From Doris montereyensis (taxonomy: Eukaryota; Mollusca; Gastropoda; Nudibranchia; Dorididae), in the NCBI GenBank assembly GCA_037039925.1, contig JAXRKP010000840.1:58501-122500 (forward strand): a DNA stretch of 64,000 bases. The letters run 5' to 3'. The notes beneath the pieces were generated by a model. That model made no database searches and was not told where the DNA came from. It was given only the letters and a program-made list of their open reading frames with translations. The translations under genes and the position numbers were made by a program. Each line of letters begins with the position of its first letter. Position 1 is the stretch's first letter. Shown in pieces: positions 55,301-64,000 of the stretch.

Positions 55301-58300
55301 CTGGACACAAGTTTCACGGGAGTCTCTGGCATACAAGTGACTAGGGAGATGGCAGTTGTAGGGTGTCTCTCTGGTCTAACTGGTAGACTACAGTTGTCAC
55401 GTTGAATTCTAGAAATTGATAGAGAAATATGTATTCCAACAACGGTTTGGTCTCAGCGTTGTTTTCCTGCTGCAACTTTAGTAAAAGTCATATATCTCAA
55501 GGCTCAAGACTCCTACGGGAATATAGAAGACAGTTGAGCGTGTAAAACTTAAATCCTTACAACATCAACCTCCACCCTATAGACATGCTCTCATTCACAT
55601 TTGAACCAAGGAGGAAAGCGGGACGTTCTGAACCGTGCAAAGTTTACAAATAAGAAGATTAGTTTCTTGTGTATGTGTGTGTGTGTGATTTTGACAACAT
55701 TGTTTCGTGTCATCTCTTTGAGAGTTCACACCATTTGTGCCTCATAAAAAAAGGTCCAAACAGCTCTCAGAGAAGGGTGCAGTTCATTTTTAAACCAGCC
55801 AGAACTAGTCTTGACTACCTCTATATGGATTATATTATATTTTGGCGAACGTTGCACTACTATCGGGAAAAATAGAGACAGGTTAGATCTCTATGAGTTT
55901 GTTGTTGTGTATATTGACTCAGAGGCATTGACTTTTTATCAGTTTATTTCTTTTATTAGCATTTTAAGCATTAGTTTTCACATTACTGCTTCCTAGCGAT
56001 GGCGTATGGTCACCATGTAATGTTGAATTGAATTTTGGGCTGGCATAAGTTCACGCATACATAAATTCATGCTCTCTGTGGTCTCCTGTAAGCATCTGTA
56101 AGTGAGAAAAAATTGAGCTCATGCTGGTTCGTTTTTGAGATTGCACTTGGGTTGTTAAAAAGGATCCAAGGCAACAGCAAAAACAACAAAACAAACCAAA
56201 AGCTCACTGTGGAAAGTAACACTTGAAAACACGGCATTGGATTTTTTATTGCTTTCCTTTGAAACAGGTTTCTCCTTGCACAGTTTATCAATTTGTTATA
56301 GGATCAAAATTTCATTCTTTTTCCATGCCAGAATTGATTTATTTTACAGTTTTAAGATTGCTGTAGCTCATGCATTAAATAAAGAAATTGATATTAAATA
56401 AATTTACCACACATGCTGTCAATAAAAAGAAGTTTATCATTGCTTTAATGCAATGTTTAAAACATTTTTTCTTTAATGCCTTTTTGGTTTCTTGTCTTTA
56501 TTTCATGGTTTTTAAATCTCTTATCTTGCTTGAAATTAGCCAGTGGCATGATAATGTTCACTGACTGATTTATTTGATTTCGTTGTTGAGGTAATTGCTT
56601 CTTTGTTTACACCCTTTTATTTATTTATTTACTTTTGACTTATTGGTGATAGCTAGCTGAATGCCCAAAGAGTCACAATTGTGAAGGGTCTCGCTTTTTT
56701 GCTGTATTTATGAAAAATTTAACTGGAAACATGATCAGAGTCCATTTTGAAAATGTTATTTTGAGTTATTTATGCTCCCTAAAAGACATCAGAAATAAGC
56801 AGTAAGAACATTGGAAAGAATGATCAAACTCCTGAAAAATGAAACCATGCCTTTAAAACAATGAAGTAACGGATTAATGATCAAAGATGGTTATAAATTT
56901 CCTTCCCCTTGACCTTTTATGACTCTGATCAATTTTTCAGTTGTCTTTTTTAATAATAGCATTTCTCACCTCTTTAGCCTATTATTGCTCACTGTCACTT
57001 AAATAATTGGAATTATCTTCTTTTTGTTTGGATTCATGTAGAATCACTGCATTTTAATCTGAGAAGAAGAAAAAAAAGAATATTTTAAATTTGATTTACT
57101 TTTCCCCCTTTTCCTCCCCCTTTCCTTCTGGCCTTGTCTTTTTTAAAACTGTTTTTTCTTGTGTGAAAAAAACCCCAACCCTAAAACCCCAACAAAAGAT
57201 GGACAAATTGTACCAGTATTTAAAAGCGGAAAAAGCTGCACGCACAGACTTGGAGATGTGCGTGGGGGTCTTGAGTACGCAGAAGGGTGTCCTACAGGAC
57301 GACTCCGACAAAATCAGGGGCCAGCTTGAAGACGGTAAGCTGCATGCACGCATGTGTTTGTGTGTGTATGTGTGTGTGTCTGTGTATTTTGTATGTTGTC
57401 ATGGGCTGTGGAAAAGCGCACCACCAGTTCTGTCACTAATAAATCTAGTTTAGGTGCTACAGACGTTTTTGTCTCGGCTTTCAGCAGCTGCATGTTGAAT
57501 CTCTTTCTTCCCAGACTTAACAAACCAAGCAACTAACACCATTGAGGTTTCTTAGTGCCATACAATATTCACATTAATCATGATGCATGCTTCAATTCAG
57601 AGCATTGGCAGTCTTAAGACTGCTTGTGTAGAAACGACTCAGAGGGGGAAAAAATGTCCCCGCTGTTGCATTGAAGTGACAGGAAGAGGAGAAGAGGTAA
57701 TAGAAACATGCTATTGGTAGTCATCTGTGAAGAGAAAAAAAATGAATAGAAAGATTATGTTGTAACATTGTAAGTTATTGTGAAGAGGAAAATAAAAGAC
57801 CAGAAAAAAAAAAAAAGTGTGATGACTCTTTGTTAAGAGAAGAAAAGAAACAGAAAGAACAGAGATAAGGAATTGAAAGACAGTTCTGACCGCCTAAATG
57901 CCCACTGCCATAATGCCGGCAATCTCAGTGAAACTGATTTTTTCCTATATAAATTGCCCCTCTAAATGCCCGTTTCAAATCCAAGATTTTCGCCGAAATG
58001 CCGGTCTAAATTATCATAAGATAAGTCTGTAGTTGATTAAACATTCTTTCTTTTTTTTATCGTACATGTAATCCATTGCTAATAGGGCTTAGGCCCGTAA
58101 ACAATGTGCCATGCATAGTAATTCGCCCTTCATTACCTTTCCATTGTAATGTAATAAAAGATGACCAGAGACCAGTCTTCTCTTCTTAACTCCACCCACT
58201 GTACAACACAGTTTTTGTTCCATTGGATCACAGGTTTGGGCAATTAGACTTGATAAGTGTTCTGGACTCCGCCCACGGCTCTTTCTTGATTTTCTAAGTA

Positions 58301-59839
58301 AGTGGCATGCAATCACCTGGCGATTTTAATAGACCGGGCACGCATCGCGATGAAGGGACAAGGGGTAAACAGTTTTATTGCTCCCATGTCTGGCATTGGC
58401 CGTATTCATCGTGCCTTCGGTTCGTGGCGAGTGATAGTCAACCCGTCCGCACACTCACCACCTCAGTGTTAAAGAGCTAAATGGTTTCCAGGTGTCCCTA
58501 TTTTTCGCATAAAATTTTCATAAAACTGATGACTTTTCTAAAACAAACAGTCTGGCTATGAATCTTTATCCTTGTCTGTCTGTTGCCTTAATTTTGACAT
58601 GAGGATTATGACTCTTGGTGATCACCCCCACCCCCAAATTGTTGCCCCTGACCTACTTTCGCCTACATATTCTCTGCTTCCCAAGCACTGGGCTTTTAGG
58701 CGGTCACCACTGTAGTTTGGTATGAGTTGTTGAAAAGAGAAAAAAGGAAATAGAAAGATTTTGTCGGGAGTCAATGCGATGAGACTAAATGGAATGAGGA
58801 GGATTTTGTCCTGGGTGACCGTGGAAAGAAAAAAAGGAAGTAACGACTTATGAGTCATTCTGAAGGGAAAAAAGAGGATGAGAAAGACTGAGTCGTGAAG
58901 AAATAAAAAGACTGATGAGTCATTGTGAAGGGGACAAGTGGAGTGAAAAAATATTATGAGTCATGGTGAAGGAGAAAAGTGGAATAAAAAGTCTATTATG
59001 AGTCATTGGGAAGGAGAAAAAGGAATGAAAAGTCTGCGATGAGTCATGGGCAAGTAGAAAAGTGGAATAAAAAGTCTGTTATGAGTCATGGTGAAAGAGA
59101 AAAGTGGAATAAAAAGTCTGTTATGAGTCATTGTGAATTTAAAAAAAAAGGAATAGAAAGTCTGTTATGAGTCATGGTGAAGTAAGAAAAGGAATAAAAA
59201 GTCTGTTATGAGTCATTTTAAAGGAGAAAAAGGAATGAAAAGTCTGTAATGAGTCATTGTGAAGGAGAAAAGGAACGAAAGTCTGTGATGAGTCATGGGG
59301 AAGTAGAAAAGTGGAATAAAAAGTCTATTATGAGTCATGGTGAAGGAGAAAAGTGAATAAAAAGTCTGTTATGAGTCATGGTGAAGTAAAAAAGGAATAA
59401 AAAGTCTGTTATGAGTTATTTTGAAGGAGGAAAAGGAATGAAAAGTCTGTAATGAGTCCTTGTGAAGGAGAAAAAGGAATAGACAGACTTTGGGTCATTA
59501 TGAAGAGAACAGAGAAATAAAAAAGATTTTTGACTCATTGTGAAGGGAACAGAGGAATACAAAGTTATGAGTCATTATTAAGACAATATGAAAGTAGGGA
59601 TGGACATCCCTAGTCACGAGTCATTGTGGAAAGGCAAAGTAAAAGGAGTAGAAAAACTGTTTCATGAGTATATCGAAGAGAAAAATGGAATATAGAGCCT
59701 TCAATGTGAGTTTTTGTGAAAGAAAAAAAAAACAGAAACAAAGAAACGAACTGAATACTTTTATTTTTTTAGCCTTCGTCAAGAGATAAACAATGCAGAT
59801 TAGAAAGACTTTCGGAGGAATCAGTGGGATTTTGAGATG

Positions 59840-59931
<92 letters not shown>

Positions 59932-60044
59932 AGGGAGGGAGGGAGGGAGGGAGGAGGGAGGAGGGAGGGAGGGAGGGAGGGAGGGAGGGAGGGAGGGAGG
60001 GAGGGAGGGAGGGAGGGAGGGAGGGAGGGGGAGGGGAGGGAGGG

Positions 60045-60103
<59 letters not shown>

Positions 60104-62871
60104 AGGGAGAGGGAATGTTTGGGTGTGAGAGTGAGTGAGTGAATTATCATTGTACTGCAGAATAATGTAAGTGTAAGTGTAAGCAACTAGGAATGAGAGA
60201 GCTGACCTCAGAACATCAACTAGAAGGAGGACATATGCCAATTAAATGATCACGAGGCACATGATTTCGACATCATTTTCAATTTGTGGCCATGGACTGT
60301 CGGCCAGGCATCTTGCTGTTTCATTTCATGGATGGTTGGCAAATGCTACTGTTGGGTCCTCTTACACTCCTTTCACTCTTTCCTCACATGTTTTTTTTTT
60401 TTATCTTGCTGTTTCCTCTGAGTTCCCTCTTATGGTGGATGGGTAAAATTGCCATGAAACAAGCAAACTGTTAAATTCACACCCTGAGATCATCGCATAC
60501 GTCGGACAGGGTTTATTCCCTTCAACTATGATTCCATTTCTCAAGTGTTGCCAGATAGTTGGTTTTCTTTTTACTAATAAAGCGTAGGAACGAATGTGCA
60601 TGTTAGTTATCCATGTTGGACTTGAACTAATTGTGCGCTCATTTTGTGTCATTTTCCTGTAACTGAGATGAAAACTCCGGAAACAACGGCTTACACTTCA
60701 CAACAATCCTGTGTTTGCCCATTTTTTCCTTGTGTCTTATTTCTTTTCTTTTCCCCCACCCTCCCTATTTTCTATTTCCCGTGCATGGCTGTCACTAACT
60801 CTTCAGTATGCCAGTTGTTGGAGGAGGAAAAACACTCCCACGACTCCCTGAAACAGACCTGGCAGATGGCAAATGACCAATTCCTCGAATCTCAACGCCT
60901 TCTCATGATGGATTTGCGACGGATGGAAGGCGTGCTGACCACGGAACAGCAACGGCAAATTGCTGGTAAAAATTTCTTTAATAACACTTAAATCTTTTAA
61001 GACTTTGATGTCTCTGAAGTAAACGCAACGTCTGTCAAGAATGATGTTTTTCTGGCTTTAGCCGGAAATCTGGTTTATTGGACACTGGGCGGACTTTTAG
61101 GTTATCTGCCGGCTGTTTTGAGCATCAGGGTAACCTAGCATGCCCGCGATGCATACGCCCTCGCATCGCCCGTCATCGCCCACAACAGATAGGCCCTTGT
61201 ATCGTCCGTGATTGCCCATAATCGAGTACAGTGTACTTGTTACATTTCGAATCACCTGGCTGTCTCTTCCGGCTAGTTGAATTGTAGAGTAAGTTCTCTT
61301 TTTTTTCTTCTTTTCCTTTTTTTTTTCTCCTCAATGCTTGATTGCATACTTCTGTCACTGTAATATACCAAATTAAAGTTCAATTATACAAATGTTTTAG
61401 AAATGATGCAGACCTATCTTTCTACACAGCTATTAAGTATTATACAATAAAAGCTAGAAATGTTATCAAAAGTACGGCAAGTTGGTACTTATTTTGATTT
61501 TCACAATATATGCTATCCAAAAGAAACTTTTTGAAGATCTATTACAAGTATTGCCTTAGATTGTCTGGAAAATATGTGACATATTTTGCACACCTGTTAT
61601 CAAAAGGCACCATCTCGAAATGAGTAAAAAGGTGCTGGAGCAGTTGAAACAGTGTTAATAAGAAATAGTTGAGAGCCTCTCAAGGTTTTATGATATTTCA
61701 AAATATTATCCTACTCTTTTCTTAGGTTTATGGGAGAAAAATATATTCAAATAACAGAAAACAAGAGAAAAATAAGATTTTCTCAAAATGTCTTTTTTTT
61801 TTGTTAATTATTTTCTATCTACTTTGTTTTCTTCTCAACGTATCTTCCTGACATTTGGTATGAATGAGTGGGGAAAACAAAAAAACCATCAGATGCTTTT
61901 TTTCGATATGTATTATATAGTTTTGTGAAAATTGAATTTTTGGCATAACATTTTTGTATTTTTTTGGGTTGTTCTCATATGCTATTTTAAAAAATTCATA
62001 AAAACAAAAATCACCATTAAAACAAAAATCCGATCTTATCAAATTTAGCTATTGTTTCAAAAAAGGTGTGTGCCAAGTTTGAAAGAAATTTGTCAAAAAG
62101 TGTAGGAGCCTATCGATACTGAACTGGGTGAAATTCTGGGGCAAAATTCAAGATGGCGGCCGTTTCCATGGCAACTGGAAGCATAAAAAAAAGATATACT
62201 TCAACTCAATACACCATGTCTATTACACCTATACATAAGTTAGATTGATAGGAACAGACTCAAGGGACCCCCCTCCCCCCCCTCCCCCAAGATACTTTAT
62301 GGCCGACAGAACATGTGCATGCGGCAGGTAAAAAATCTCAGTGTAGGCAAAGAAACAGAAATTAACCCTGAGATCACTGCATGTGATGGACGGGGTAAAT
62401 TTCAATGAAACATGCAGGGTTGAGTGAGTTATGCTTCTTCACGGTCGATAGAACATGTACATGTAGTAGGGCAAAGGGCGTAGCAAGAACCCTTTTGATT
62501 TAACATCTCAGGTGACAGAGTTGTGTTTTTTTTCTCCGCAGTCAAACTGATTTTTAATTAAGCCTGTTTTTCTTGATTGCCTCAGACAAACGTGATTTCT
62601 TCTCCCCCCCTCCTCCCCTTAATCGTTGTTTATATGTGTTTGCCTGACATAGTTGATATATCTGACCATTTTTGCAGAATTAAAGAACAAAGCATATTAT
62701 AATACACCCAGGAAAAAATCTCTCAGTGAAAGCGAAACTCCTCAAAGCGAACATGTCAAACGACGTGCGACCACAAAGACTCTCACCAGATCCAAGTCCA
62801 TGGCTGTTGAGTCGAAAAATCCACAAGAAGTAATTGTGGAAGAACATCCAGTTTTAAAAAATTGTTTTTGA
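46697..62871 (+). CDS. Rabep1: Rabaptin-5-like Rab effector, N-terminal half of gene (gene-level entry)
   Basis: Nine exons on the plus strand (46697-46807, 48283-48507, 48899-49025, 49851-49958, 51470-51604, 54264-54356, 57199-57334, 60807-60965, 62678 to about 62829) give, in order, segments matching the N-terminal coiled coil of rabaptin-5, including KRAKFKEL, ENEIKALKAKL, RTDLEMCVGVLSTQKGVLQ and ANDQFLESQRLLM. Rabaptin-5 binds GTP-Rab5 and Rab4 and the exchange factor Rabex-5 on early endosomes and promotes endosome fusion (family knowledge). Most coding is heptad-rich, as expected. The first exon with the start codon was not identified; it must end with one base of an Asp codon. The C-terminal half (second coiled coil, Rab5-binding region) lies beyond the window. 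Two segments (in exons 4 and 6) have no counterpart in the vertebrate protein as I recall it. Confidence 0.93.
46932..47030 (+). mobile_element. Family C copy, Rabep1 intron
   Basis: tcatcttgctgtttcctctt, agtctgagatcactgcataa, ggggaaatttcaataaaaca. The C-sense strand is the same as Rabep1. Confidence 0.65.
47880..47997 (+). other. Exon-like island inside Rabep1 intron, unrecognised
   Basis: Following a plausible acceptor (ttttcaag, 47872-47879) is an open frame reading HYYPLIRRLADLLRDLGD, then EMHSEFAKQLSHFIRKASEL. It is amphipathic and compositionally protein-like, and its start phase would fit the Rabep1 message (phase 1). No convincing donor closes it in the phase required by the next exon, and I do not recognise the sequence. 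It may be a cassette exon, a terminal exon of a short isoform (a stop follows at 48064), or a relic of a mobile element. Confidence 0.25.
48283..48507 (+). CDS. Rabep1: Rabep1 exon b: coiled coil
   Basis: 225 bases, phase 1 in and out, open throughout. It encodes DELKKERDRCAESDDRAKAM, a long heptad region, then AAAVSEGNKQEEIHTLMHNY and QQEVASLQQLLQ, matching rabaptin-5 (its VSENTKQEAI and EEVASLQ). The acceptor is taattgtag; the donor is GTAATT. No frame break was seen. Confidence 0.93.
48576..48840 (+). mobile_element. SINE family B copy, diverged head
   Basis: Centre and 3' part are recognisable (ggtccaggtaggtgggtgg, acacctagtcccatcggaga, tgtgcagatcaca, ctgggcaaaattg). The head is degraded. 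It lies 70 bases after Rabep1 exon b. Confidence 0.7.
48899..49025 (+). CDS. Rabep1: Rabep1 exon c: coiled coil
   Basis: It encodes DATETASDNTAARYESERNK and then NYEEEIQELRTKLSQER, aligned with the rabaptin-5 segment ending in EIADLRRRLSEG. The acceptor is caatttcag; the donor is GTACGA at 49026. It ends after two bases of an Arg codon (phase 2), which does not match the frame of the next exon by one base. Confidence 0.9.
49290..49326. repeat. (ATT)n microsatellite
   Basis: About 12 units in the Rabep1 intron after exon c. Confidence 0.92.
49851..49958 (+). CDS. Rabep1: Rabep1 exon d: extra amphipathic segment plus conserved NLEESMKK
   Basis: The open frame reads DGFLSTVAKSIKRVGNMGSS, then SLNVEHENLEESMKK; the last part aligns with rabaptin-5 ENLENEMKK. 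The first 24 or so residues look like an amphipathic helix (F, L, V, I, V, M on one face) and are not in the vertebrate protein as I remember it. The acceptor is atttccag; the donor is GTATGT. The exon as assembled is 108 bases, but the preceding exon ends in phase 2. One more G next to the acceptor (cag then g gat) would restore the frame. Confidence 0.88.
50022..50168 (+). mobile_element. Family C copy, Rabep1 intron
   Basis: acgtgggcggttggcgagca, tgttaggtgttacttgcttc, catctcactgtttcctcttg, ttctgagattgtcgaatatg, ttaatttcaatttatt. Complete, and it follows exon d by about 60 bases. Confidence 0.72.
50195..50945 (-). mobile_element. LINE 3' tail expanded into an ~82 bp tandem repeat
   Basis: The minus strand repeats a peptide like PKTTWRRMVEKERNGEGWP then SWEREIED about eight times, ending with ENWRDHIQSLRASW. 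TWRR.VEKER..GW.SWE is a known C-terminal peptide of RTE-like LINEs. The DNA unit is about 82 bases (81-83), from about 50279 to 50945, so the frame rotates between units. The non-repeated end (50195-50278) looks like the LINE 3' terminus with a TAAGG-type tail. It sits in a Rabep1 intron, antisense. Confidence 0.8.
51151..51438 (+). mobile_element. SINE family B copy next to Rabep1 exon e
   Basis: Complete: ggactcggtactccaaaggc, agttcaagccctgcc, centre gtgcacgttaaagattcc, tail tagttgtggatgtgggtaaa. It ends 31 bases before the exon at 51470. Confidence 0.85.
51470..51604 (+). CDS. Rabep1: Rabep1 exon e: coiled coil
   Basis: 45 codons, phase 0 at both ends. AQEDAQILKSVVVPLENEIK continues KALKAKLEETELRLAETEEK, closely matching rabaptin-5 (AQEDAEKLRSVVMPMEKEIA). 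The acceptor ttatttaag lies only about 31 bases after the end of a family-B SINE, so part of the splice-site region is next to the SINE tail. The donor is GTAGGT. Confidence 0.95.
52519..52813 (+). mobile_element. SINE family E copy, complete
   Basis: Has tggcgtcagtggccaagtgg, tgggttcgaattcaggc, aacacgcatttcccccatg and gggccataatggccttgaag. It ends in tttacttacttttat. Confidence 0.87.
52820..54240. other. Rabep1 intron, featureless
   Basis: AT-rich intron sequence with T runs. I see no exon, SINE or tandem repeat. Confidence 0.5.
54264..54356 (+). CDS. Rabep1: Rabep1 exon f: Ser/Thr/Pro-rich linker, probable cassette exon
   Basis: 31 codons, phase 0 at both ends (so it can be skipped without changing frame). 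It encodes EVRPWSQSGQTSDRKSPSLP then DLESTTDASEK. It is hydrophilic and not coiled coil, and interrupts two conserved coiled-coil exons that are adjacent in vertebrate rabaptin-5. The acceptor is tttgtttag; the donor is GTGAGG. It is accepted as coding because the frame is open, the borders are good and the phase fits; conservation cannot be judged here. Confidence 0.75.
54521..54662 (+). mobile_element. Family C copy, Rabep1 intron
   Basis: ctgtgggcggttggcaggcg, tcaccttgagatcagcggat, atttcagtgaaacaaaccaa. Complete, 165 bases after exon f. Confidence 0.75.
54749..55163 (+). mobile_element. SINE family B copy interrupted by a 120 bp insert
   Basis: Head cggactcagaagtccagagg and gtttgagccccgcc, centre gtgcatgttaaaaatctctt, then broken at about 54999 within gggcaaaattc. 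It resumes at 55120 with cccagagatcaccgtagttg and tggatgtgggtaaa. The insert is a near copy of 55643-55760. Confidence 0.85.
55000..55119 (+). repeat. 120 bp duplicated segment, copy 1 (inside SINE B)
   Basis: From tttacaaataagaagattag to cctcataaaaaagggtccaa. It is nearly identical to 55643-55760: three substitutions and a two-base difference in the GT run. Confidence 0.9.
55643..55760 (+). repeat. 120 bp duplicated segment, copy 2
   Basis: The same segment in direct orientation about 640 bases downstream, here not inside a SINE. It is flanked by aaccgtgcaaag on the left and cagctctcagag on the right. Confidence 0.9.
55770..57190. other. Rabep1 intron, featureless
   Basis: AT-rich with several T runs before exon g. 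I see no recognised repeat or coding segment. Confidence 0.5.
57199..57334 (+). CDS. Rabep1: Rabep1 exon g: coiled coil with RTDLEM motif
   Basis: It encodes MDKLYQYLKAEKAARTDLEM and CVGVLSTQKGVLQDDSDKIR, matching rabaptin-5 (LNHYLEAEKSCRTDLEMYVAVLNTQKSVLQ). The acceptor is caacaaaag, which has a weak pyrimidine tract close to the AG but a T-rich stretch further upstream. The donor is GTAAGC. It starts in phase 0 and ends with one base of a Val codon. Confidence 0.95.
58850..59570. repeat. Degenerate ~42 bp minisatellite
   Basis: Units of the kind gtctgttatgagtcatggtg, aaagagaaaagtggaataaa, aa recur with varying spacing (ATGAGTCAT core about 16 times). ATGAGTCAT contains TGAGTCA, the AP-1 consensus. 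It lies in the Rabep1 intron before exon h. Confidence 0.88.
59844..60115. repeat. (AG)n / (GGGA)n purine tract, ~270 bases
   Basis: About 80 bases of AG, 125 bases of GGGA, then AG again. It forms a near-symmetric all-purine block 690 bases before Rabep1 exon h. Confidence 0.95.
60330..60472 (+). mobile_element. Family C copy, Rabep1 intron
   Basis: atggttggcaaatgctactg, ttgggtcctcttacactcct, tatcttgctgtttcctctga, aaaattgccatgaaacaagc. Confidence 0.65.
60807..60965 (+). CDS. Rabep1: Rabep1 exon h: coiled coil with ANDQFLESQRLL motif
   Basis: It encodes (V)CQLLEEEKHSHDSLKQTWQM, then ANDQFLESQRLLMMDLRRME and GVLTTEQQRQIA. This is the most strongly conserved block of the rabaptin N-terminal domain. 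The acceptor is aactcttcag; the donor is GTAAAA. It is phase 1 in and out, fitting the flanking exons. Confidence 0.96.
60970..61770. other. Rabep1 intron, nothing recognised
   Basis: Unique-looking sequence. It includes a short internal similarity (cgccctcgcatcgcccgtca, then gcccttgtatcgtccgtgat) near 61160-61220. Confidence 0.45.
61780..62190 (+). repeat. Low-copy repeat related to the left part of family G
   Basis: The segment ttcaagatggcggccgtttc then catggcaactgg matches 45650-45685. The upstream portion is AT-rich and of unknown origin. Confidence 0.5.
62358..62425 (+). mobile_element. Family C fragment, Rabep1 intron
   Basis: attaaccctgagatcactgc, atgtgatggacggggtaaat and ttcaatgaaacatgcag; the 3' end only. 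Confidence 0.6.
62678..62829 (+). CDS. Rabep1: Rabep1 exon i: basic Ser/Thr-rich linker, last exon in window
   Basis: It begins ELKNKAYYNTPRKKSLSESE and continues HVKRRATTKTLTRSKSMAVE, then SKNPQE. It leaves the coiled coil and enters the flexible linker seen between the two coiled coils of rabaptin-5. RKKSLS and RSKSM are plausible basophilic kinase sites (inference). The acceptor is atttttgcag. The most likely donor is GTAATT at 62830. If unspliced, the frame continues VIVEEHPVLKNCF to a stop at 62872, which would give a short isoform. Confidence 0.82.
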
Positions 62872-63150
62872 CCATAAACGCCTTATCCTCCCACTTTCTT
62901 CCCGAAACTCCTAAAATATACCCATTCTTTTTTTTAGCCGTAATAGAAGCCAAAAGAAAACCTCCTTCCTCCCCTCCTTTCTGTTTTTATGCTTGCCCAC
63001 CTCTACAAAGTCTCCAATTATTAAAAAAAGAAAAGGAAAAAAAAAAAGAAGAAAAGATATTTAAAAAAAGTAAACTTAATATTTACACACTGTTTACATT
63101 TAAATTTGTAATGAAAAGAGCAAATTAAGAAGAAAACATACGCACATAGA

Positions 63151-63197
<47 letters not shown>

Positions 63198-63254
63198 AAA
63201 ACTCCCTGCAACCAAAGAAATATTTATATAACCCCCCCCCCCCCCCCCCCCCCA
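63151..63254. repeat. (AC)n and poly-C
   Basis: About 22 AC units at 63153-63196, then a run of about 22 C at 63232-63253. Confidence 0.93.
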
Positions 63255-63559
63255 TCATTCTTCTTCCTCTCTCTGTCTTAAATACATTTTACACATTTTT
63301 CCCCATCCTTTTGACCGTGAGAATATTACCCCTCCTGTTTCATTATGATCAAAGTTTACTATGCTGTAGTTACTCAACTTGAAAAGGATGTTCAGTTCAG
63401 CCCATGTTTGCTGAATTTCTTTTCTTGTGGAGAATTTTTTCAATTCATGCCCATAAGCTGAAGAGATGCATCTGTCTTATTTCTTATTTAGTTTTGTTCA
63501 TTCTTAGACATGGATCATATAACGTTTCCTAAAAAGTTCACGTCCTCCAAGCGTCCATA

Positions 63560-63868
63560 ACAAATCAAAGTTCCCCCATGACCATTGGGCCCACAGAGCT
63601 GGAACAGGTGATACTACATTAAGTAACGTCTCGGAATCGAATTGAATTGAATTGTCTCCAATACAGGACGCTATTCTGTAGCAGATATTACTCCCCAGTT
63701 GATGCTTGTATCCATTAGAACCTGGGATGAGTGGGAAACATGCGTGTTATCTTAAGTTATGTGGGGTTTTTTTTTCAAGTTGCACAATGCCGGACCTAGC
63801 ATTACCAGAATATGAATACAGGACCTCCTGATCTCGGGTCTGGCAGCTTAACCACTAGGCCACCATGT
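63560..63868 (-). mobile_element. SINE family E copy
   Basis: Minus orientation: tcccccatgaccattgggcc at the end, agaacctgggatgagtggga in the middle, and ggcagcttaaccactaggcc as the head. A short T run is inserted near 63770. Confidence 0.78.
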
Positions 63869-64000
63869 ATTTTTTTTTTTTATTACCCATTTTGATTTCT
63901 CTTGTCATCCTCACTCAAAAGTTCATTATACGCAATCAGTCCATGTTGATTGCAACCATTACTATGGCTTATAACGGGATATATTTGAATAGTCGAGCAT

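Noticed and set aside
58089..58316. 75-codon minus-strand frame rich in Cys and Arg
   Set aside because: No motif or neighbouring exon supports it; chance frame in an intron.

Overview
This window reads as animal nuclear DNA from an invertebrate, most likely a mollusc (probably a gastropod; this is inferred, not proven). The support is short protein-coding exons with GT-AG borders, kilobase-scale introns, very many microsatellites, tRNA-derived SINEs and decayed non-LTR retrotransposons. Nothing here looks bacterial: no operons, ribosome binding sites or CRISPR arrays. Most long open frames are translations of simple repeats and are left out.

Two conserved genes sit head to head. On the minus strand, from about 30.4 kb down past the left edge, is the 5' half of an unconventional class XVIII myosin (Myo18). 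I find five coding exons: a large first exon with the lysine/glutamate-rich N-terminus and the first half of a PDZ domain (29526-30407), the rest of the PDZ domain (28337-28552), then, after a 25 kb intron, the motor N-terminus (2659-2853), a second motor exon (845-1020) and the P-loop exon (38-249). The remainder of the motor and the coiled-coil tail lie outside the window. On the plus strand, from 46.7 kb to 62.9 kb, are nine exons of a rabaptin-5-like (Rabep1) endosomal Rab effector. Its first short coding exon and its 3' half were not found here.

The Myo18 exons carry eight single-base frame breaks, six of them in the first exon, although protein similarity and splice sites persist. One Rabep1 exon junction is also one base out of phase. 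This looks more like residual indels of a long-read assembly than gene decay.

The rest is intron and intergenic sequence dominated by repeats. They include a nearly complete but frame-broken RTE-type LINE (39.2-42.7 kb), four LINE fragments, a Tc1/mariner transposase relic, and several short interspersed families that I call B, C, D, E and G for reference. There are also three related copies of a roughly 95 bp element with a hammerhead-ribozyme-like core, several minisatellites, and many long AG/CT, AT, AAT, TAC and GATA-like arrays.

The observations most worth checking are the hammerhead-like element and its link to TAGATC-rich DNA, the strand bias of repeat family C (every copy is in the sense of its host gene), the inverted SINE dimer at 19.6 kb, a 120 bp segment duplicated into a SINE at 55.0 kb, and the clustered frame breaks in Myo18. 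No previously undescribed protein system is evident. Novelty, if any, lies in the repeats and possible ribozymes.
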